Shown here in pieces: positions 10,288 to 19,597 of a stretch of DNA of 64,000 nt. This DNA comes from Verrucomicrobiota bacterium (GTDB lineage Bacteria > Verrucomicrobiota > Verrucomicrobiia > Chthoniobacterales > UBA10450): positions 1 to 64,000 of the forward strand of contig QHQO01000020.1 of the NCBI GenBank assembly GCA_003221195.1, given 5' to 3'. The position numbers and the translations under genes are program-made. The first letter of the stretch is position 1. Each line of letters begins with the position of its first letter. Under the pieces are notes generated by a model, which had not been told where the DNA came from, ran no database searches, and saw nothing but the letters and a program-made list of their open reading frames with translations.

Positions 10288-10683
10288 TTAAAAGGCCGTT
10301 TCAGGGCCGCTGGCAATATGCCTGCGCGATGAGGGCCAAAATTCCTTTAATTCCGCAGTCTTGTCACCATGCTGATAACGCCAGTTCAACTCAACTTCGA
10401 TCGCCTTGATCTCGTCTTGCGAAGGCTGGGCTTGTCCGTGGTAGATGTAAGCAGGTACGCCTTGTCGAGTCTCAGTGAGCGGAGTCATTCCGTAGAGATC
10501 GAGACGGCGCTGCTGCAGTTGGGCAGTGGTCCAATTCCGGTACGCTGGGTTGCGGTAACCCCACACTTCTGCCGTGGTGGAATAACGGGAGTACGTATAA
10601 CCAGTCGTCGCCGAGGGTGGCGCGGCTTGTTGGGCACAGCCGATAAGGCTGATGCCAAATGCTGCTAACAATATTCGTTTCAT
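10288..10683 (-). CDS. Hypothetical lipoprotein
   Basis: The ORF-track frame starts 20 codons upstream, but the ATG at 10683 gives a clean lipoprotein signal (MKRILLAAFGISLIGCAQQ, lipobox LIGC), preceded by AAAGGAA. The mature part (about 115 residues) is Tyr/Arg/Gln rich, with a YRNPAYRNWTTAQLQQRR segment and a helical segment QDEIKAIEVELNWR. It resembles no enzyme family that I recognise. It probably sits on the inner leaflet of the outer membrane or in the periplasm. It stands alone, convergent with marC. Confidence 0.75.
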   Translation of the reverse strand: MKRILLAAFGISLIGCAQQAAPPSATTGYTYSRYSTTAEVWGYRNPAYRNWTTAQLQQRRLDLYGMTPLTETRQGVPAYIYHGQAQPSQDEIKAIEVELNWRYQHGDKTAELKEFWPSSRRHIASGPETAF

Positions 10684-10902
10684 AATCTGTGGTTCCTTTA
10701 TAGTTCGTTTTTGGAGACACACTTGCACCTTATTCAACCACATAAATCATCCACAGTCGCATCTTATTTGCGTTTTAGGTAACGCCCGGCTATTTTGAAA
10801 GGAATCAGAGTCCAAACGGAGGGCGGGAGCCGATTCAATTAACAAACTGAGCGCTTCAGTCGGGTGATTGACACTCCGGGACGTCCTGTTATCCTCGCTC
10901 CA

Positions 10903-12192
10903 ATGAGATTTCCTTTACCGCTTACAGCGAAAATCGCGGGCTACGTGATTGGGCATAAGTTGCGTGGCACGAAGAAATTCGCCACGGTGCTTCAGCTCGA
11001 GCCGCTGCACACGTGCAATCTCACATGCACGGGTTGTGGGCGGATTCGAGAGTATTCCACGTCGCTCAAGGACATGATGAGCTTGGAGGACTGTCTTGGG
11101 GCGGCAAAGGAATGCAACGCCCCGATGGTTTCGATCTGCGGCGGCGAACCGCTTATCTATCCGCATATCGAGGCGCTGGTTCAGGGACTGCTCACGCAGG
11201 GGCGGATTGTTTACATTTGCACGAACGCCATGTTTATGCGCAAGAAGATGCGCGAGTGGATCGCCTCGCAGTTGTCCATTCGGCCGGAATTTGTCGAAGA
11301 AAAAATCACGGCGTTGCTCGCTGGGGGATTGTTAAGCGAAAAAGACGCAGCTGAAATTCGCAAGGGACCGAAGGATCCCGCAAAGCCAACTATTGATCCG
11401 ACCAAATGGATGTACTGGAACGTGCATCTCGATGGCTTGGAACGAACACACGACCTGATCGTGGAACGCGAAGGCGTTTTCAAGGAGTGCATTCTGGCAA
11501 TCAAAATGGCGAAGCTGCTCGGTTATCAAGTGGCGACGAACGCAACGATCTACAAAGAAACCGACATGCAGGAGATCGAACAAATGTTCGATTATCTTTC
11601 GGATCTTGGCGTGGATGGTCATACGATTACCCCTGGATACGATTACGACGCCGCCAAGAAGGACATGATCAAACGGCTGAACCTGCGCCCGGAAAACTTC
11701 TTTCTTACCCGCGCAATGACGATCGAGAAGTTCCAAAAAGTCGAGAAGTGGATGAATCGTTATACCTTTCTGGGAACGCCGGTCTATTTCGAGTTTCTTG
11801 CCGGCAAACGCGATCTGACCTGCTCGGCATGGGCGATCCCAACACGGAATATTCGCGGCTGGAAAGGCCCGTGCTATTTGATGACCGACGGGCACTACTC
11901 GAGCTATGCGGAGTTATTGGAAAAGACCGAGTGGGAGCGGTATGGCGTCGTGAACGGAGTCGCGCGTGATAGCCGATGCGAGAACTGCATGGTGCATTGT
12001 GGTTACGAGCCGACTGCCACATTGGGGCTGCAAGCGCAACGAGGAGACACGTGGAAAACCATCAAGTTCAATTTCGGCTCGAAACCGAAACCCTCTGGCC
12101 GCGGCAGCGAAGTTCTCGCTTTTAATGGCGTGAGCTCTGGTAACGGTCACCTGATGGGGAAACGCGCAGAAGTTGCAGCGCAAGCCTCGTAA
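10903..12192 (+). CDS. hpnH: Adenosyl-hopene transferase HpnH (radical SAM)
   Basis: A 429-residue protein from the ATG at 10903; the track begins at an upstream GTG. The radical SAM CxxxCxxC cluster is at residues 38-45 (CNLTCTGC), followed by SICGGEPLIYPH. A C-terminal Cys-rich DUF3463-type region follows (CENCMVHCGYEPT). HpnH attaches the 5'-deoxyadenosyl group to diploptene, making adenosylhopane, the first step to C35 bacteriohopanepolyols. The squalene-hopene cyclase gene follows after 13 bp, so the diploptene-forming and -extending enzymes are probably co-expressed. Length and motifs are standard. Confidence 0.95.
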   Translation: MRFPLPLTAKIAGYVIGHKLRGTKKFATVLQLEPLHTCNLTCTGCGRIREYSTSLKDMMSLEDCLGAAKECNAPMVSICGGEPLIYPHIEALVQGLLTQGRIVYICTNAMFMRKKMREWIASQLSIRPEFVEEKITALLAGGLLSEKDAAEIRKGPKDPAKPTIDPTKWMYWNVHLDGLERTHDLIVEREGVFKECILAIKMAKLLGYQVATNATIYKETDMQEIEQMFDYLSDLGVDGHTITPGYDYDAAKKDMIKRLNLRPENFFLTRAMTIEKFQKVEKWMNRYTFLGTPVYFEFLAGKRDLTCSAWAIPTRNIRGWKGPCYLMTDGHYSSYAELLEKTEWERYGVVNGVARDSRCENCMVHCGYEPTATLGLQAQRGDTWKTIKFNFGSKPKPSGRGSEVLAFNGVSSGNGHLMGKRAEVAAQAS

Positions 12193-12205
12193 AGATCGAA
12201 TTTGC

Positions 12206-14206
12206 ATGCCGGAATCGTCGAAGAACCTCATTGCGTTGCCGAGTGCGCGACTTGAAATAGAGGAATCATATTCGGCGAACGACGAGGAGATCGCTGGCGC
12301 GATCGCGCGCGCGCAAGAGAACCTGCTGCGCCAACAAAAGCCAGATGGCCATTGGTGCGGAGAGTTGATCGTCGATAGCACCCTTTGCTCGGATTACATC
12401 CTTTTCATGCATTGGTGCAGCGAAGTGGACGCGCAATTGCAGCGGCGCTGCGTGAGACACATTCTCAAACGCCAGCTGCCGGACGGAGGATGGAACATTT
12501 ATCATGGTGGCCCGAGCGAAATTAATGCGTCGGCGAAAGCATATTTTTCGCTAAAGCTCGCTGGTTGTTCGGTGGACGCGCCGTTTATGCAGGAAGCACG
12601 CGCGACGATTATGCGTCGCGGAGGCATTCCGCAGATGAATACCTTTAGCAAGCTCTACCTTGCGTTACTGGGCCAGTTTCCGTGGAAATATCTGCCGGCA
12701 ATCCCTGTGGAAATGGTGCTCCTTCCACGCTGGGCGCCATTTCACATTTACAAAATGTCGTCGTGGAGCCGTGCGATGCTCATGCCGCTGGCGATTATTA
12801 ACCATTTCAAACCGACTCGAATTTTGCCTGGCGAAAAGCAATTGCACGAACTCTATCCACTCGGCACCGAGCAAAGCGATTTGCGCTTGCCCCGCAGCGA
12901 ACCTTTCTGGACCTGGCGCAATTTCTTTCTTCGGCTTGACGACGTTTTTAAGTTCCTGAGCCCGCTTCGAATTCGTCCGCTGCGGCGGCGCGCCCTTGAA
13001 GAAGCAGAGCGCTGGATGCTGGAGCGTATCGGCAAGGGCAGCGATGGCCTCGCGGCAGTGTTTCCCGCAATGCTGAACTCTTTGATCGCGCTGCGCGCAC
13101 TTGGTTATTCGAAAACAAATCCAGTTTACGCCAAAGCGGAACAGGATTTCGCCGGGCTCTTCGTTGACGATTCCGAAGATTTCCGGATTCAGCCTTGTCT
13201 CTCGCCGATCTGGGACACTGCAATCAATATTATCTCGCTGGCGGAATCCGGCGTTGCCCCAGACGACCCGAACCTGCAAAAGGCGGCCGAATGGCTCGTC
13301 AATAAAGAAGTGCGCATTCGTGGCGATTGGTCGGTAAACAATTCATATCCGCAAGCCAGCGGATGGGCATTCGAGTACAACAACGTTTATTATCCGGACA
13401 CGGATGACACAGCGATGGTGTTAATGGCGCTGCGGCTGGTTTGTTCGAAAGATCCGCAAGCGCTCAACGAAACATTTCGACGCGCACTGGATTGGCAGCT
13501 CAGTTTCCAATGTCGCGATGGCGGTTGGGCTGCGTTTGATAAGAATGTCACCACCCCATGGCTGGAAGACATGCCGTTTGCCGATCACAATGCGATTCTC
13601 GATCCAACATGCAGTGACCTTACCGCACGCACACTCGAGCTGCTCGGTTACATTGGGTTCGATCCGAAGACGCGATCCGTCCGCGACGCCATCCAGTATT
13701 TGATCGACACTCAGGACGAGGACGGCTCGTGGTATGGACGCTGGGGCGTCAATTACATCTACGGCACCTGGCAGGTTCTGCGCGGCCTGCGCGCGATTGG
13801 CCAGGACATGACCCAGGATTGGATATTGCGCGGCCGCGATTGGCTTGAAAGCTGTCAAAATAACGACGGCGGTTGGGGTGAGACTTGCGGCACCTACGAA
13901 AATCCATCGACCAAGGGCATTGGCGAAAGCACGGCGTCGCAAACGGCATGGGCAATCATGGGCATCTGCGCGTGCGGCGATCTCGATCGGCCGAGCATTC
14001 AGCGAGGTTTGCGTTACCTGCTGAATTCGCAAAAACCCGATGGATCGTGGGATGAAGAGCAAATCACAGGCACCGGTTTCCCACGCGTGTTCTATTTGAA
14101 GTACGACATGTATCGTCAAAACTTCCCGCTGCTCGCCCTCGCGACCTATGTCAATTATCGCAGCGGCGTCGGACATCGTCCGAGTTTTTATCGTTGCGAT
14201 CTGTAG
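12206..14206 (+). CDS. shc: Squalene-hopene cyclase
   Basis: A 666-residue protein from the ATG at 12206; the track start at 12173 is a TTG inside hpnH. Catalytic DTDDTA motif at residues 398-403 (the DxDD acid that protonates squalene). Several QW repeats are visible: QKPDGHW, QLPDGGW, CRDGGWAAFD, DEDGSWYGRWG, NNDGGWGE and QKPDGSWDE. The enzyme cyclises squalene to hopene/diplopterol at the cytoplasmic membrane. It lies directly after hpnH and is presumably translated from the same mRNA. No squalene-synthesis genes (hpnCDE) are present in the window. The catalytic set appears complete. Confidence 0.97.
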   Translation: MPESSKNLIALPSARLEIEESYSANDEEIAGAIARAQENLLRQQKPDGHWCGELIVDSTLCSDYILFMHWCSEVDAQLQRRCVRHILKRQLPDGGWNIYHGGPSEINASAKAYFSLKLAGCSVDAPFMQEARATIMRRGGIPQMNTFSKLYLALLGQFPWKYLPAIPVEMVLLPRWAPFHIYKMSSWSRAMLMPLAIINHFKPTRILPGEKQLHELYPLGTEQSDLRLPRSEPFWTWRNFFLRLDDVFKFLSPLRIRPLRRRALEEAERWMLERIGKGSDGLAAVFPAMLNSLIALRALGYSKTNPVYAKAEQDFAGLFVDDSEDFRIQPCLSPIWDTAINIISLAESGVAPDDPNLQKAAEWLVNKEVRIRGDWSVNNSYPQASGWAFEYNNVYYPDTDDTAMVLMALRLVCSKDPQALNETFRRALDWQLSFQCRDGGWAAFDKNVTTPWLEDMPFADHNAILDPTCSDLTARTLELLGYIGFDPKTRSVRDAIQYLIDTQDEDGSWYGRWGVNYIYGTWQVLRGLRAIGQDMTQDWILRGRDWLESCQNNDGGWGETCGTYENPSTKGIGESTASQTAWAIMGICACGDLDRPSIQRGLRYLLNSQKPDGSWDEEQITGTGFPRVFYLKYDMYRQNFPLLALATYVNYRSGVGHRPSFYRCDL

Positions 14207-14360
14207 TTGCCGACCTCTGGGCGGCGCGGCGGCAGCCGTGTTTATCATCTCAGCGCCTCGCTTCGCTGAGCGAAGTGTCTACAGCAGGAGAGTTTGATCT
14301 TCTTCTCGCGCGAAAAATAAAACCTGTCGCGCGGCGTAGTTCGATCTAACTGTATAGATT

Positions 14361-14960
14361 ATGGCTTACGAATTACCAAAATTACCTTATCCGTACGATG
14401 CATTGGAACCGCATATCGATGCGAAGACGATGGAAATCCACCATACCAAGCATCACCAGGCTTACATCGACAACGTCAACAAAGCGATCAAAGGCAAAGC
14501 TGATCTCGAAAACAAGTCGGTCGAGGATTTGATCAGTGATCTCAAATCGGTGCCGGAAGACATTCGCACAGTTGTGCGGAATAACGGTGGTGGTCACGCA
14601 AATCATTCGTTCTTTTGGAAAATAATGGGACCGAATGCCGGCGGTGAACCGAAAGGCAAACTCGCTGACGACATCAAATCAACGTTCGGCAGCTTTAATG
14701 AGTTCAAAGAAAAATTTGGTGCCGCTGGTGTGGGACGTTTTGGCAGTGGCTGGGCGTGGCTGATTAAGAATAAGAACGGAAAGCTCGAAATCATTTCGAC
14801 ACCAAATCAAGACAGTCCGCTAATGGACGGCAACACGCCAATCCTCGGCGTCGACGTTTGGGAGCACGCCTATTATCTTAAGTATCAAAACCGGCGGCCC
14901 GATTACCTCAAAGCCTGGTGGAACGTGGTAAACTGGGACGCGGTCGCGAAGAATTACTGA
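14361..14960 (+). CDS. sodA: Superoxide dismutase, Mn-type (Fe/Mn family)
   Basis: A 199-residue protein covering the whole Fe/Mn SOD fold. Metal ligands: the first His in [11 protein letters not shown], the second in [10 protein letters not shown], and the Asp/His pair in [11 protein letters not shown]. Outer-sphere context [10 protein letters not shown] plus TPNQDSPL (Gln after Asn) is the Mn-type pattern rather than the Fe-type NAGTPL. It dismutates superoxide to peroxide and oxygen. No signal peptide, so cytoplasmic. A 25-nt perfect hairpin follows 23 bases after the stop and may help end transcription. Confidence 0.95.
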   Translation: MAYELPKLPYPYDALEPHIDAKTMEIHHTKHHQAYIDNVNKAIKGKADLENKSVEDLISDLKSVPEDIRTVVRNNGGGHANHSFFWKIMGPNAGGEPKGKLADDIKSTFGSFNEFKEKFGAAGVGRFGSGWAWLIKNKNGKLEIISTPNQDSPLMDGNTPILGVDVWEHAYYLKYQNRRPDYLKAWWNVVNWDAVAKNY

Positions 14961-14983
14961 TTGGCGCTTGGCCAGTTCTGCTA

Positions 14984-15008
14984 TAGCGGCGGTCGATGAC
15001 CGCCGCTA
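14984..15008. repeat. Perfect short palindrome, TAGCGGCGGTC family
   Basis: TAGCGGCGGTC, then GAT, then GACCGCCGCTA: an 11-bp perfect stem with a 3-base loop between sodA and dapL. No T-run follows, so it is not a standard intrinsic terminator. The same core recurs at 31044-31073 and as a half-site at 42281, so this is a dispersed REP-like element. Confidence 0.8.
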
Positions 15009-15051
15009 AACTTGTACGGCTTCGGCGATCAAAGAGCCCAGCGATACGCGC

Positions 15052-16284
15052 ATGGCTTATCTAAACGAAAACTATCTTAAACTTCAGGCAGGCTATCTCT
15101 TCCCGGAAGTCGCGAGACGGGTGCGCGAATTCTGCGAAGCGAATCCGGAAGCGGCCAAGGGATTGATTCGCTGCGGAATCGGGGACGTCACCGAGCCACT
15201 GCCGCGTGCGGCAATCGATGCGATGAAGCGAGCTATCGAAGAGCTTGGCCATCGCGAGACTTTTCGCGGTTATGGCCCCGAACAAGGCTACGAGTTTTTA
15301 AGATCGGCAATCGCTCAGCACGATTATCGCGATCGCAACATCGACATTGCTGACGACGAAATTTTTGTCTCTGACGGCTCAAAATGCGATTGCGGTTACC
15401 TCCTCGATATCCTCGGCGATCAAAACAAAGTCGCGGTCCCTGATCCGGTATATCCGGTTTACGTCGATACGAATGTGATGGCGGGCCACAGCGGACTGGC
15501 AAGAGAAGATGGCGGCTATGAAGGAATTCTTTATTTGGCCTGCACAGCTGGAAACGGATTTGTTCCCGACCCACCGGCGGAACACGCCGATCTGGTTTAT
15601 CTCTGTTTCCCCAATAATCCGACGGGGACCGTTGCGTCACGTAAACAGCTCTCGCGCTGGGTCGATTACGCGCGCGAGCACGAAGCGTTACTTCTCTTTG
15701 ATGCCGCGTACGAAGCCTATATTTCCGATCCAGAGATTCCACATTCCATATTCGAAATTCCAGAAGCCCGGGAGTGTGCGATTGAATTGCGCAGTTTTTC
15801 CAAAAACGGTGGGTTCACCGGCGTGCGTTGCGGATTTACAGTCATGCCAAAATCGGTCCTCGCGCGGACGGAGAACGGCCGCCGACTTCCGCTTCATCCA
15901 CTTTGGCAGCGCCGTTGGAGCACGAAATCGAATAGCGTGAGTTATCCGGTTCAACGCGGCGCGGAAGCGCTATACTCGCCTGAAGGACGTAAAGAAATTC
16001 GCGCGCTCATTGATCATTATATGGGTAACGCCAAAATTCTTCGCTCAGCCGCAGCAAAAGATGGACTCGATGTTTTCGGCGGTGTCAACGCGCCCTACAT
16101 CTGGGTGAAAACGCCCAATGGCCTAACGAGCTGGCAAATGTTCGATCGGATGCTGCGAGAGCTGAATGTCGTCATCACACCCGGCGCCGGTTTTGGCGCT
16201 CAAGGCGAAGGTTATGTTCGCATTTCGGCGTTCAACAGCCGGGAGAACGCGGAGGAAGTAGCGCGCCGGTTACAGGAGTTGTAG
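15052..16284 (+). CDS. dapL: LL-diaminopimelate aminotransferase
   Basis: A 410-residue fold-type I PLP aminotransferase. Family signatures: [10 protein letters not shown] near residue 42, [31 protein letters not shown], and the PLP lysine in [10 protein letters not shown] with RCGFTV after it. It converts tetrahydrodipicolinate directly to LL-DAP, the one-step lysine/peptidoglycan route used by Chlamydiae, Verrucomicrobia, plants and some others. The motif SFSKNGG differs slightly from the commoner SFSKTAG but keeps the lysine. The upstream neighbour is sodA (91 bp, with a hairpin between). Confidence 0.96.
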   Translation: MAYLNENYLKLQAGYLFPEVARRVREFCEANPEAAKGLIRCGIGDVTEPLPRAAIDAMKRAIEELGHRETFRGYGPEQGYEFLRSAIAQHDYRDRNIDIADDEIFVSDGSKCDCGYLLDILGDQNKVAVPDPVYPVYVDTNVMAGHSGLAREDGGYEGILYLACTAGNGFVPDPPAEHADLVYLCFPNNPTGTVASRKQLSRWVDYAREHEALLLFDAAYEAYISDPEIPHSIFEIPEARECAIELRSFSKNGGFTGVRCGFTVMPKSVLARTENGRRLPLHPLWQRRWSTKSNSVSYPVQRGAEALYSPEGRKEIRALIDHYMGNAKILRSAAAKDGLDVFGGVNAPYIWVKTPNGLTSWQMFDRMLRELNVVITPGAGFGAQGEGYVRISAFNSRENAEEVARRLQEL

Positions 16285-16399
16285 TCGGTTTCGCTCAAAA
16301 CGCGGGCAGCGTTCGTGCAAAGATAAGCGAATCGCCTCTTGTCGATGGTAGGTAGCTGCGTAGAGTGGGCTAAATTTTGCAAAGACGAAGGATGGGAGA

Positions 16400-16882
16400 G
16401 TGTCGGATCGAAAGCAAAATTTACCACAACTTTATCGCTTTTGTTTCTTGATGCTGGGCGACTTGCGCAAGGCACAGGAAGTCTTTAACACGACGTTGCG
16501 CGAAGCGGCTGTGCGCGCTGCTCAGGGGGTCTTACCCACGGAGTCCTTCTGGCTTTTTCGGGAGGCGCGCTGGCTTTGCTTAGAGGCAAGCAAGACGGAC
16601 CTGCAACCGGAATCGCTGGAAATCGAGGAGCACGACGTAGCTCCACGGGCTGCGTCACAGATCAAGCAGCTCGAGCCGGCGCAACTGGCAGTTTGGATTT
16701 CCGCCGCACCCGATCCTCAAAGGACCGCGCTGGCGCTCTTTTATCTCGACGAATTCAATTACCTCGAGATTCTCGACATCGCCGAGCTCAAACTGAGCAT
16801 GCTATCGCGATGCTTATCGCAGGGACGGCGACAGTTGCAGGCGTGGTTGGACGCTAAGCACACCGGAGCACCCGAGATATGA
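16400..16882 (+). CDS. Degenerate ECF-sigma-like protein
   Basis: A 160-residue protein starting at GTG after a GAAGG-type site. The C-terminal 60 residues (PDPQRTALALFYLDEFNYLEILDIAELKLSMLSRCLSQGRRQL, split across two helices) have the spacing of sigma region 4 (LP..R....L...EYSEIA..L......S.L.R.R..L). The N-terminal half (QLYRFCFLMLGDLRKAQEVF) resembles a shortened region 2. Conserved core-binding residues are not obvious. It overlaps the next gene by 4 bases (ATGA), as sigma/anti-sigma pairs often do. I infer a divergent ECF sigma factor, but a non-DNA-binding relative is possible. Confidence 0.6.
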   Translation: MSDRKQNLPQLYRFCFLMLGDLRKAQEVFNTTLREAAVRAAQGVLPTESFWLFREARWLCLEASKTDLQPESLEIEEHDVAPRAASQIKQLEPAQLAVWISAAPDPQRTALALFYLDEFNYLEILDIAELKLSMLSRCLSQGRRQLQAWLDAKHTGAPEI

Positions 16883-17652
16883 CGGCACTAGGATTATTAC
16901 GTCGGCGCCGCGCTCTTTTGAATTGCGCGCCCATCAGCCAGGACCATTTAGCTGACCGGTCCATGCGCGCCGCGGTATCACGTGCAGACGGTTCTGATGA
17001 ATTTGTTAATCAACAGAACTTTGATCGAGCCGTTGCGGAACTAATTCGTCTTGTGCCGCTACCGCCCGAGTCGGCTGAATGGTTCTTGGACAAGGAAGCG
17101 GTTCGCCGCCCCAAGTGGACGTGGAGAAGAATCGTCCTCAACCCTGCCGTCCTCGCGATAAGCATTGCTCTCATGGTAATCGCCGGGGTTTTCACGTTCC
17201 AAGTGCTCGGTCGACTAAATGATTTTCCAGGATCGGCTACAGCGCGGAAATTATTGACGGTGGCCGGCTCCACTCGATCGGTCACCCTCGATCCGGTGAG
17301 CGCTGAAGCGGGGACACTAAGTGATCTGTTCTTTATGAAACACGGGCTTGAACACTACGACGTTCCAGACGAGTTCGCCGATTTTCGCACAATCGGCTGC
17401 CGCGTTTTTGACGACGACGAGTCGCAGAGGATCGCCCAAATCTGGGTGGCTGAAAAACGCATGCAATTTTTTCTTTTCCCGGCAGAGAGAGACAGCAAGA
17501 CCGGGACTGTGTTGGCGTTTCCCGGTTGGCGTTATGTGCATCAGGAAGGGTGGGTCGGTGCAGTTACGGAACACAACGGCGTTTGCTTCATGGCCGTTCT
17601 ACAAGGCCGTGAGAAAGACTTGGAGCCGTATCTTTCGAAGGCGAAAGAGTAG
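16879..17652 (+). CDS. Single-pass membrane protein, probable anti-sigma partner
   Basis: A 257-residue protein. About 90 cytoplasmic residues with helical segments come first, then one membrane helix at about residues 93-112 (VLNPAVLAISIALMVIAGVF). An extracytoplasmic domain of about 140 residues follows, containing aromatic beta-like stretches (AFPGWRYVHQEGWVGAV). No zinc-binding HxxxCxxC anti-sigma motif is seen. Its placement, overlapping the sigma-like gene by ATGA, and its topology argue for a membrane anti-sigma or sensor. The outer domain is not recognised. The tRNA-Met gene lies downstream on the opposite strand. Confidence 0.6.
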   Translation: MTALGLLRRRRALLNCAPISQDHLADRSMRAAVSRADGSDEFVNQQNFDRAVAELIRLVPLPPESAEWFLDKEAVRRPKWTWRRIVLNPAVLAISIALMVIAGVFTFQVLGRLNDFPGSATARKLLTVAGSTRSVTLDPVSAEAGTLSDLFFMKHGLEHYDVPDEFADFRTIGCRVFDDDESQRIAQIWVAEKRMQFFLFPAERDSKTGTVLAFPGWRYVHQEGWVGAVTEHNGVCFMAVLQGREKDLEPYLSKAKE

Positions 17653-17668
17653 GGAAGTCTTATCAAAG

Positions 17669-17702
17669 AAAAACGCCCAACACCGAACATCCAACGCTCA
17701 AC
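17669..17702. repeat. Low-complexity CCAAC/CGAAC word repeat
   Basis: The stretch cgcccaacaccgaacatcc.. continues with aacgctcaac: successive degenerate 7-8 base words (CCAACAC, CGAACAT, CCAACGC). It lies between the membrane protein stop and tRNA-Met. Nothing coding is visible. A loosely similar word pattern (ctgatgctggatgctgat) appears at about 50274-50300. Confidence 0.45.
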
Positions 17703-17712
17703 TCACGGAGCA

Positions 17713-17784
17713 TGCCAGGGGGGAGATTCGAACTCCCGACCAAGGGCTTATGAGTCCCCTGCTCTACCACTGAGCTACCCTGGC
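17713..17784 (-). tRNA. tRNA-Met (CAU)
   Basis: Reads on the minus strand as a full cloverleaf. Acceptor GCCAGGG pairs with CCCTGGC, discriminator A. The D arm is GCTC..GAGC. The anticodon loop CTCATAA gives CAU, and the T arm is GGGAG-TTCGAAT-CTCCC. The stem below the anticodon loop has an A-G mismatch at 31/39. CCA is not encoded. The first base pair G1-C72 argues for elongator rather than initiator; a tRNA-Ile(CAU) cannot be ruled out by anticodon alone. ORFs listed across it are spurious. Confidence 0.93.
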
Positions 17785-17853
17785 GCGAGGGAAAGAAACT
17801 GAAGCTCCTCGCACGAAGTGTCAACGCGGTAGGAGATGTTGTTTGGTTCCCGC

Positions 17854-17969
17854 TGACATCCCGAGCGAAGCGAGGGACCTCCCACAAACTTGAAAGATCA
17901 TGCTAGGTAACTTCTGCGACGGACCACCCATCGCGAGATCCCTCGGCGTCTTCGCGCCTCGGGATGACA
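17854..17969. repeat. Inverted-repeat element, ATCCCGAGCGAAGCGAGGGA type
   Basis: The left arm TGACATCCCGAGCGAAGCGA and a right arm that reads TGTCATCCCGAGGCGCGAAG on the opposite strand flank about 50 bp of unrelated sequence. The element sits between tRNA-Met and the lipase maturation factor gene in a 245-bp gene-free stretch. It has the look of a non-autonomous MITE/REP-type palindrome; no transposase is present. Related in style to the element at 62253-62345. Confidence 0.65.
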
Positions 17970-18029
17970 TACACGCATTCGGCGTTCCGTCGTTGAATTT
18001 TTATAGCACGTATATGTAACCTATCGGTA

Positions 18030-19556
18030 ATGAACGAAGAGAGTTTTTTCCAGAAGCTTTTAGCCGCTGGAAACTCTTATTGGCTGACGCGCTTCGTCAT
18101 TCTGCGTCTACTCGGCTTTGTTTATGCAGTCGCTTTTCTCGTAGCGGCGCAACAGTTGGTGTCGCTTATTGGCGGGCAGGGGTTAACGCCGGCCAATCAT
18201 TTTCTCGAGAGCGTTCAAACACAACTCGGTTCGCGAACCGCTGGGATGCTTGGAATGCCGACGCTCTTTTGGTTCGGAATTTCCGACAATGCATTGTCGA
18301 TTCTCGCATGGATTGGTCTCGGCTTGTCGCTGGTTGTGCTTGGCGGCTACGCCAACGCAATTCTCCTTGGCGTCCTCTGGGCGATGTACATGTCAATCGT
18401 GCACGTTGGACAGATTTGGTACGGTTATGGCTGGGAGATTCAACTGCTCGAGACCGGCTTTTTGTCGATCTTCCTTTGTCCGTTGATCGATGGGCGTCCG
18501 TTTCCCAAATGCAGGCCGCCGATTCTCGTTATCTGGCTCTTTCGATGGCTTGGGTTTCGCATCATGATCGGCGCGGGTCTGATCAAATTGCGCGGTGACC
18601 CGTGCTGGCGCGATCTAACCTGTCTTTACTATCACTACGAGACACAGCCGATCCCGAGCCCCATCAGCCGTTATTTGCATTTCGCGCCACACTGGTTTCA
18701 CAAGTTTGAGACGGCGTGGAACCATTTCGTCGAACTGATTGTGCCGTGGTTTTCATTCGGACCGCGACAGGTGCGTCATGTCGCAGGTGTCTTGCTCGTC
18801 ACGTTTCAAATCTTTCTCGTCATCAGCGGCAATCTTTCGTTCCTCAATTATCTGACGATCGTTCCGTTCCTGGCGTGCTTTGACGATACATTCCTGTGCC
18901 ATTTTCTGCCGAAGGTATTGGTGAGGCGTGCCGAACGTGCAGCACAGGAATCGGAGCCGTCGCGCATCAACAACACGATCGCGGTAGCGCTGTCGATTCT
19001 CATTCTCTATTTGAGCGCCGCCCCGGTGCTCAATCTCGTTTCAGGACGACAGCTGATGAATTATTCCTACGATCCGCTCGGTCTTGTAAATACCTACGGA
19101 GCGTTCGGTACAGTCGGACGGGAGCGCCAGGAAATCATTTTCGAAGGCACCGAGGATTCAGTCATCACCGGCGACACCAAGTGGAAGGAATACGAGTTCA
19201 AAGCAAAGCCGGGTGACCCAAATCGGCGGCCGCCGTTCGTCGCACCCTATCAACCGCGGATTGACTGGCAAATCTGGTTCGCCGCGATGGCTTCACCCGA
19301 GGAATATCCGTGGACATTGCATTTTGTTTGGAAACTTCTGCATAACGATCCGGGCACGCTCTCGCTCCTTGCTAACAATCCCTTTCCGAACGCGCCACCT
19401 CACTATATTCGTGCGCCACTTTATCGTTATCGATTCGCTCCGATCGGCGAGAAAGAGTGGTGGAAACGGGAGCCGATTGGTGAATGGTTACCGGCACTCT
19501 CGAAAGACGATCCCGAATTTCGTCGCTTCCTCCAAGCAATGGATTGGTTGGATTGA
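18030..19556 (+). CDS. Lipase maturation factor (LMF1-like) family membrane protein
   Basis: A 508-residue protein with about eight hydrophobic segments in the first 330 residues. Family-like motifs: the MIGAGLIKLRGDPCWRDLTC stretch, YYHYETQPIPSP and WFHKFETAWNHFVELIVPW. The C-terminal soluble domain has FKAKPGDP, PYQPRIDWQIWFAAM and a PLYRYRFAP segment. In vertebrates LMF1 helps fold homodimeric lipases in the ER; bacterial homologues are common but uncharacterised. Here it is followed 41 bp later by an SGNH hydrolase, which may be a client or pathway partner (inference). Confidence 0.88.
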   Translation: MNEESFFQKLLAAGNSYWLTRFVILRLLGFVYAVAFLVAAQQLVSLIGGQGLTPANHFLESVQTQLGSRTAGMLGMPTLFWFGISDNALSILAWIGLGLSLVVLGGYANAILLGVLWAMYMSIVHVGQIWYGYGWEIQLLETGFLSIFLCPLIDGRPFPKCRPPILVIWLFRWLGFRIMIGAGLIKLRGDPCWRDLTCLYYHYETQPIPSPISRYLHFAPHWFHKFETAWNHFVELIVPWFSFGPRQVRHVAGVLLVTFQIFLVISGNLSFLNYLTIVPFLACFDDTFLCHFLPKVLVRRAERAAQESEPSRINNTIAVALSILILYLSAAPVLNLVSGRQLMNYSYDPLGLVNTYGAFGTVGRERQEIIFEGTEDSVITGDTKWKEYEFKAKPGDPNRRPPFVAPYQPRIDWQIWFAAMASPEEYPWTLHFVWKLLHNDPGTLSLLANNPFPNAPPHYIRAPLYRYRFAPIGEKEWWKREPIGEWLPALSKDDPEFRRFLQAMDWLD

Positions 19557-19597
19557 AACCTCAACAGTGACGAGTTTCGTTTCAGCTAATAGAACTG

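Noticed and set aside
13421-14248. 275-aa minus-strand ORF
   Set aside because: Antisense shadow of squalene-hopene cyclase, whose motifs are clear in the plus frame.
17348-17773. 141-aa and other ORFs crossing the tRNA region
   Set aside because: They cross the tRNA-Met gene and end in its sequence; out of frame with the anti-sigma-like gene.
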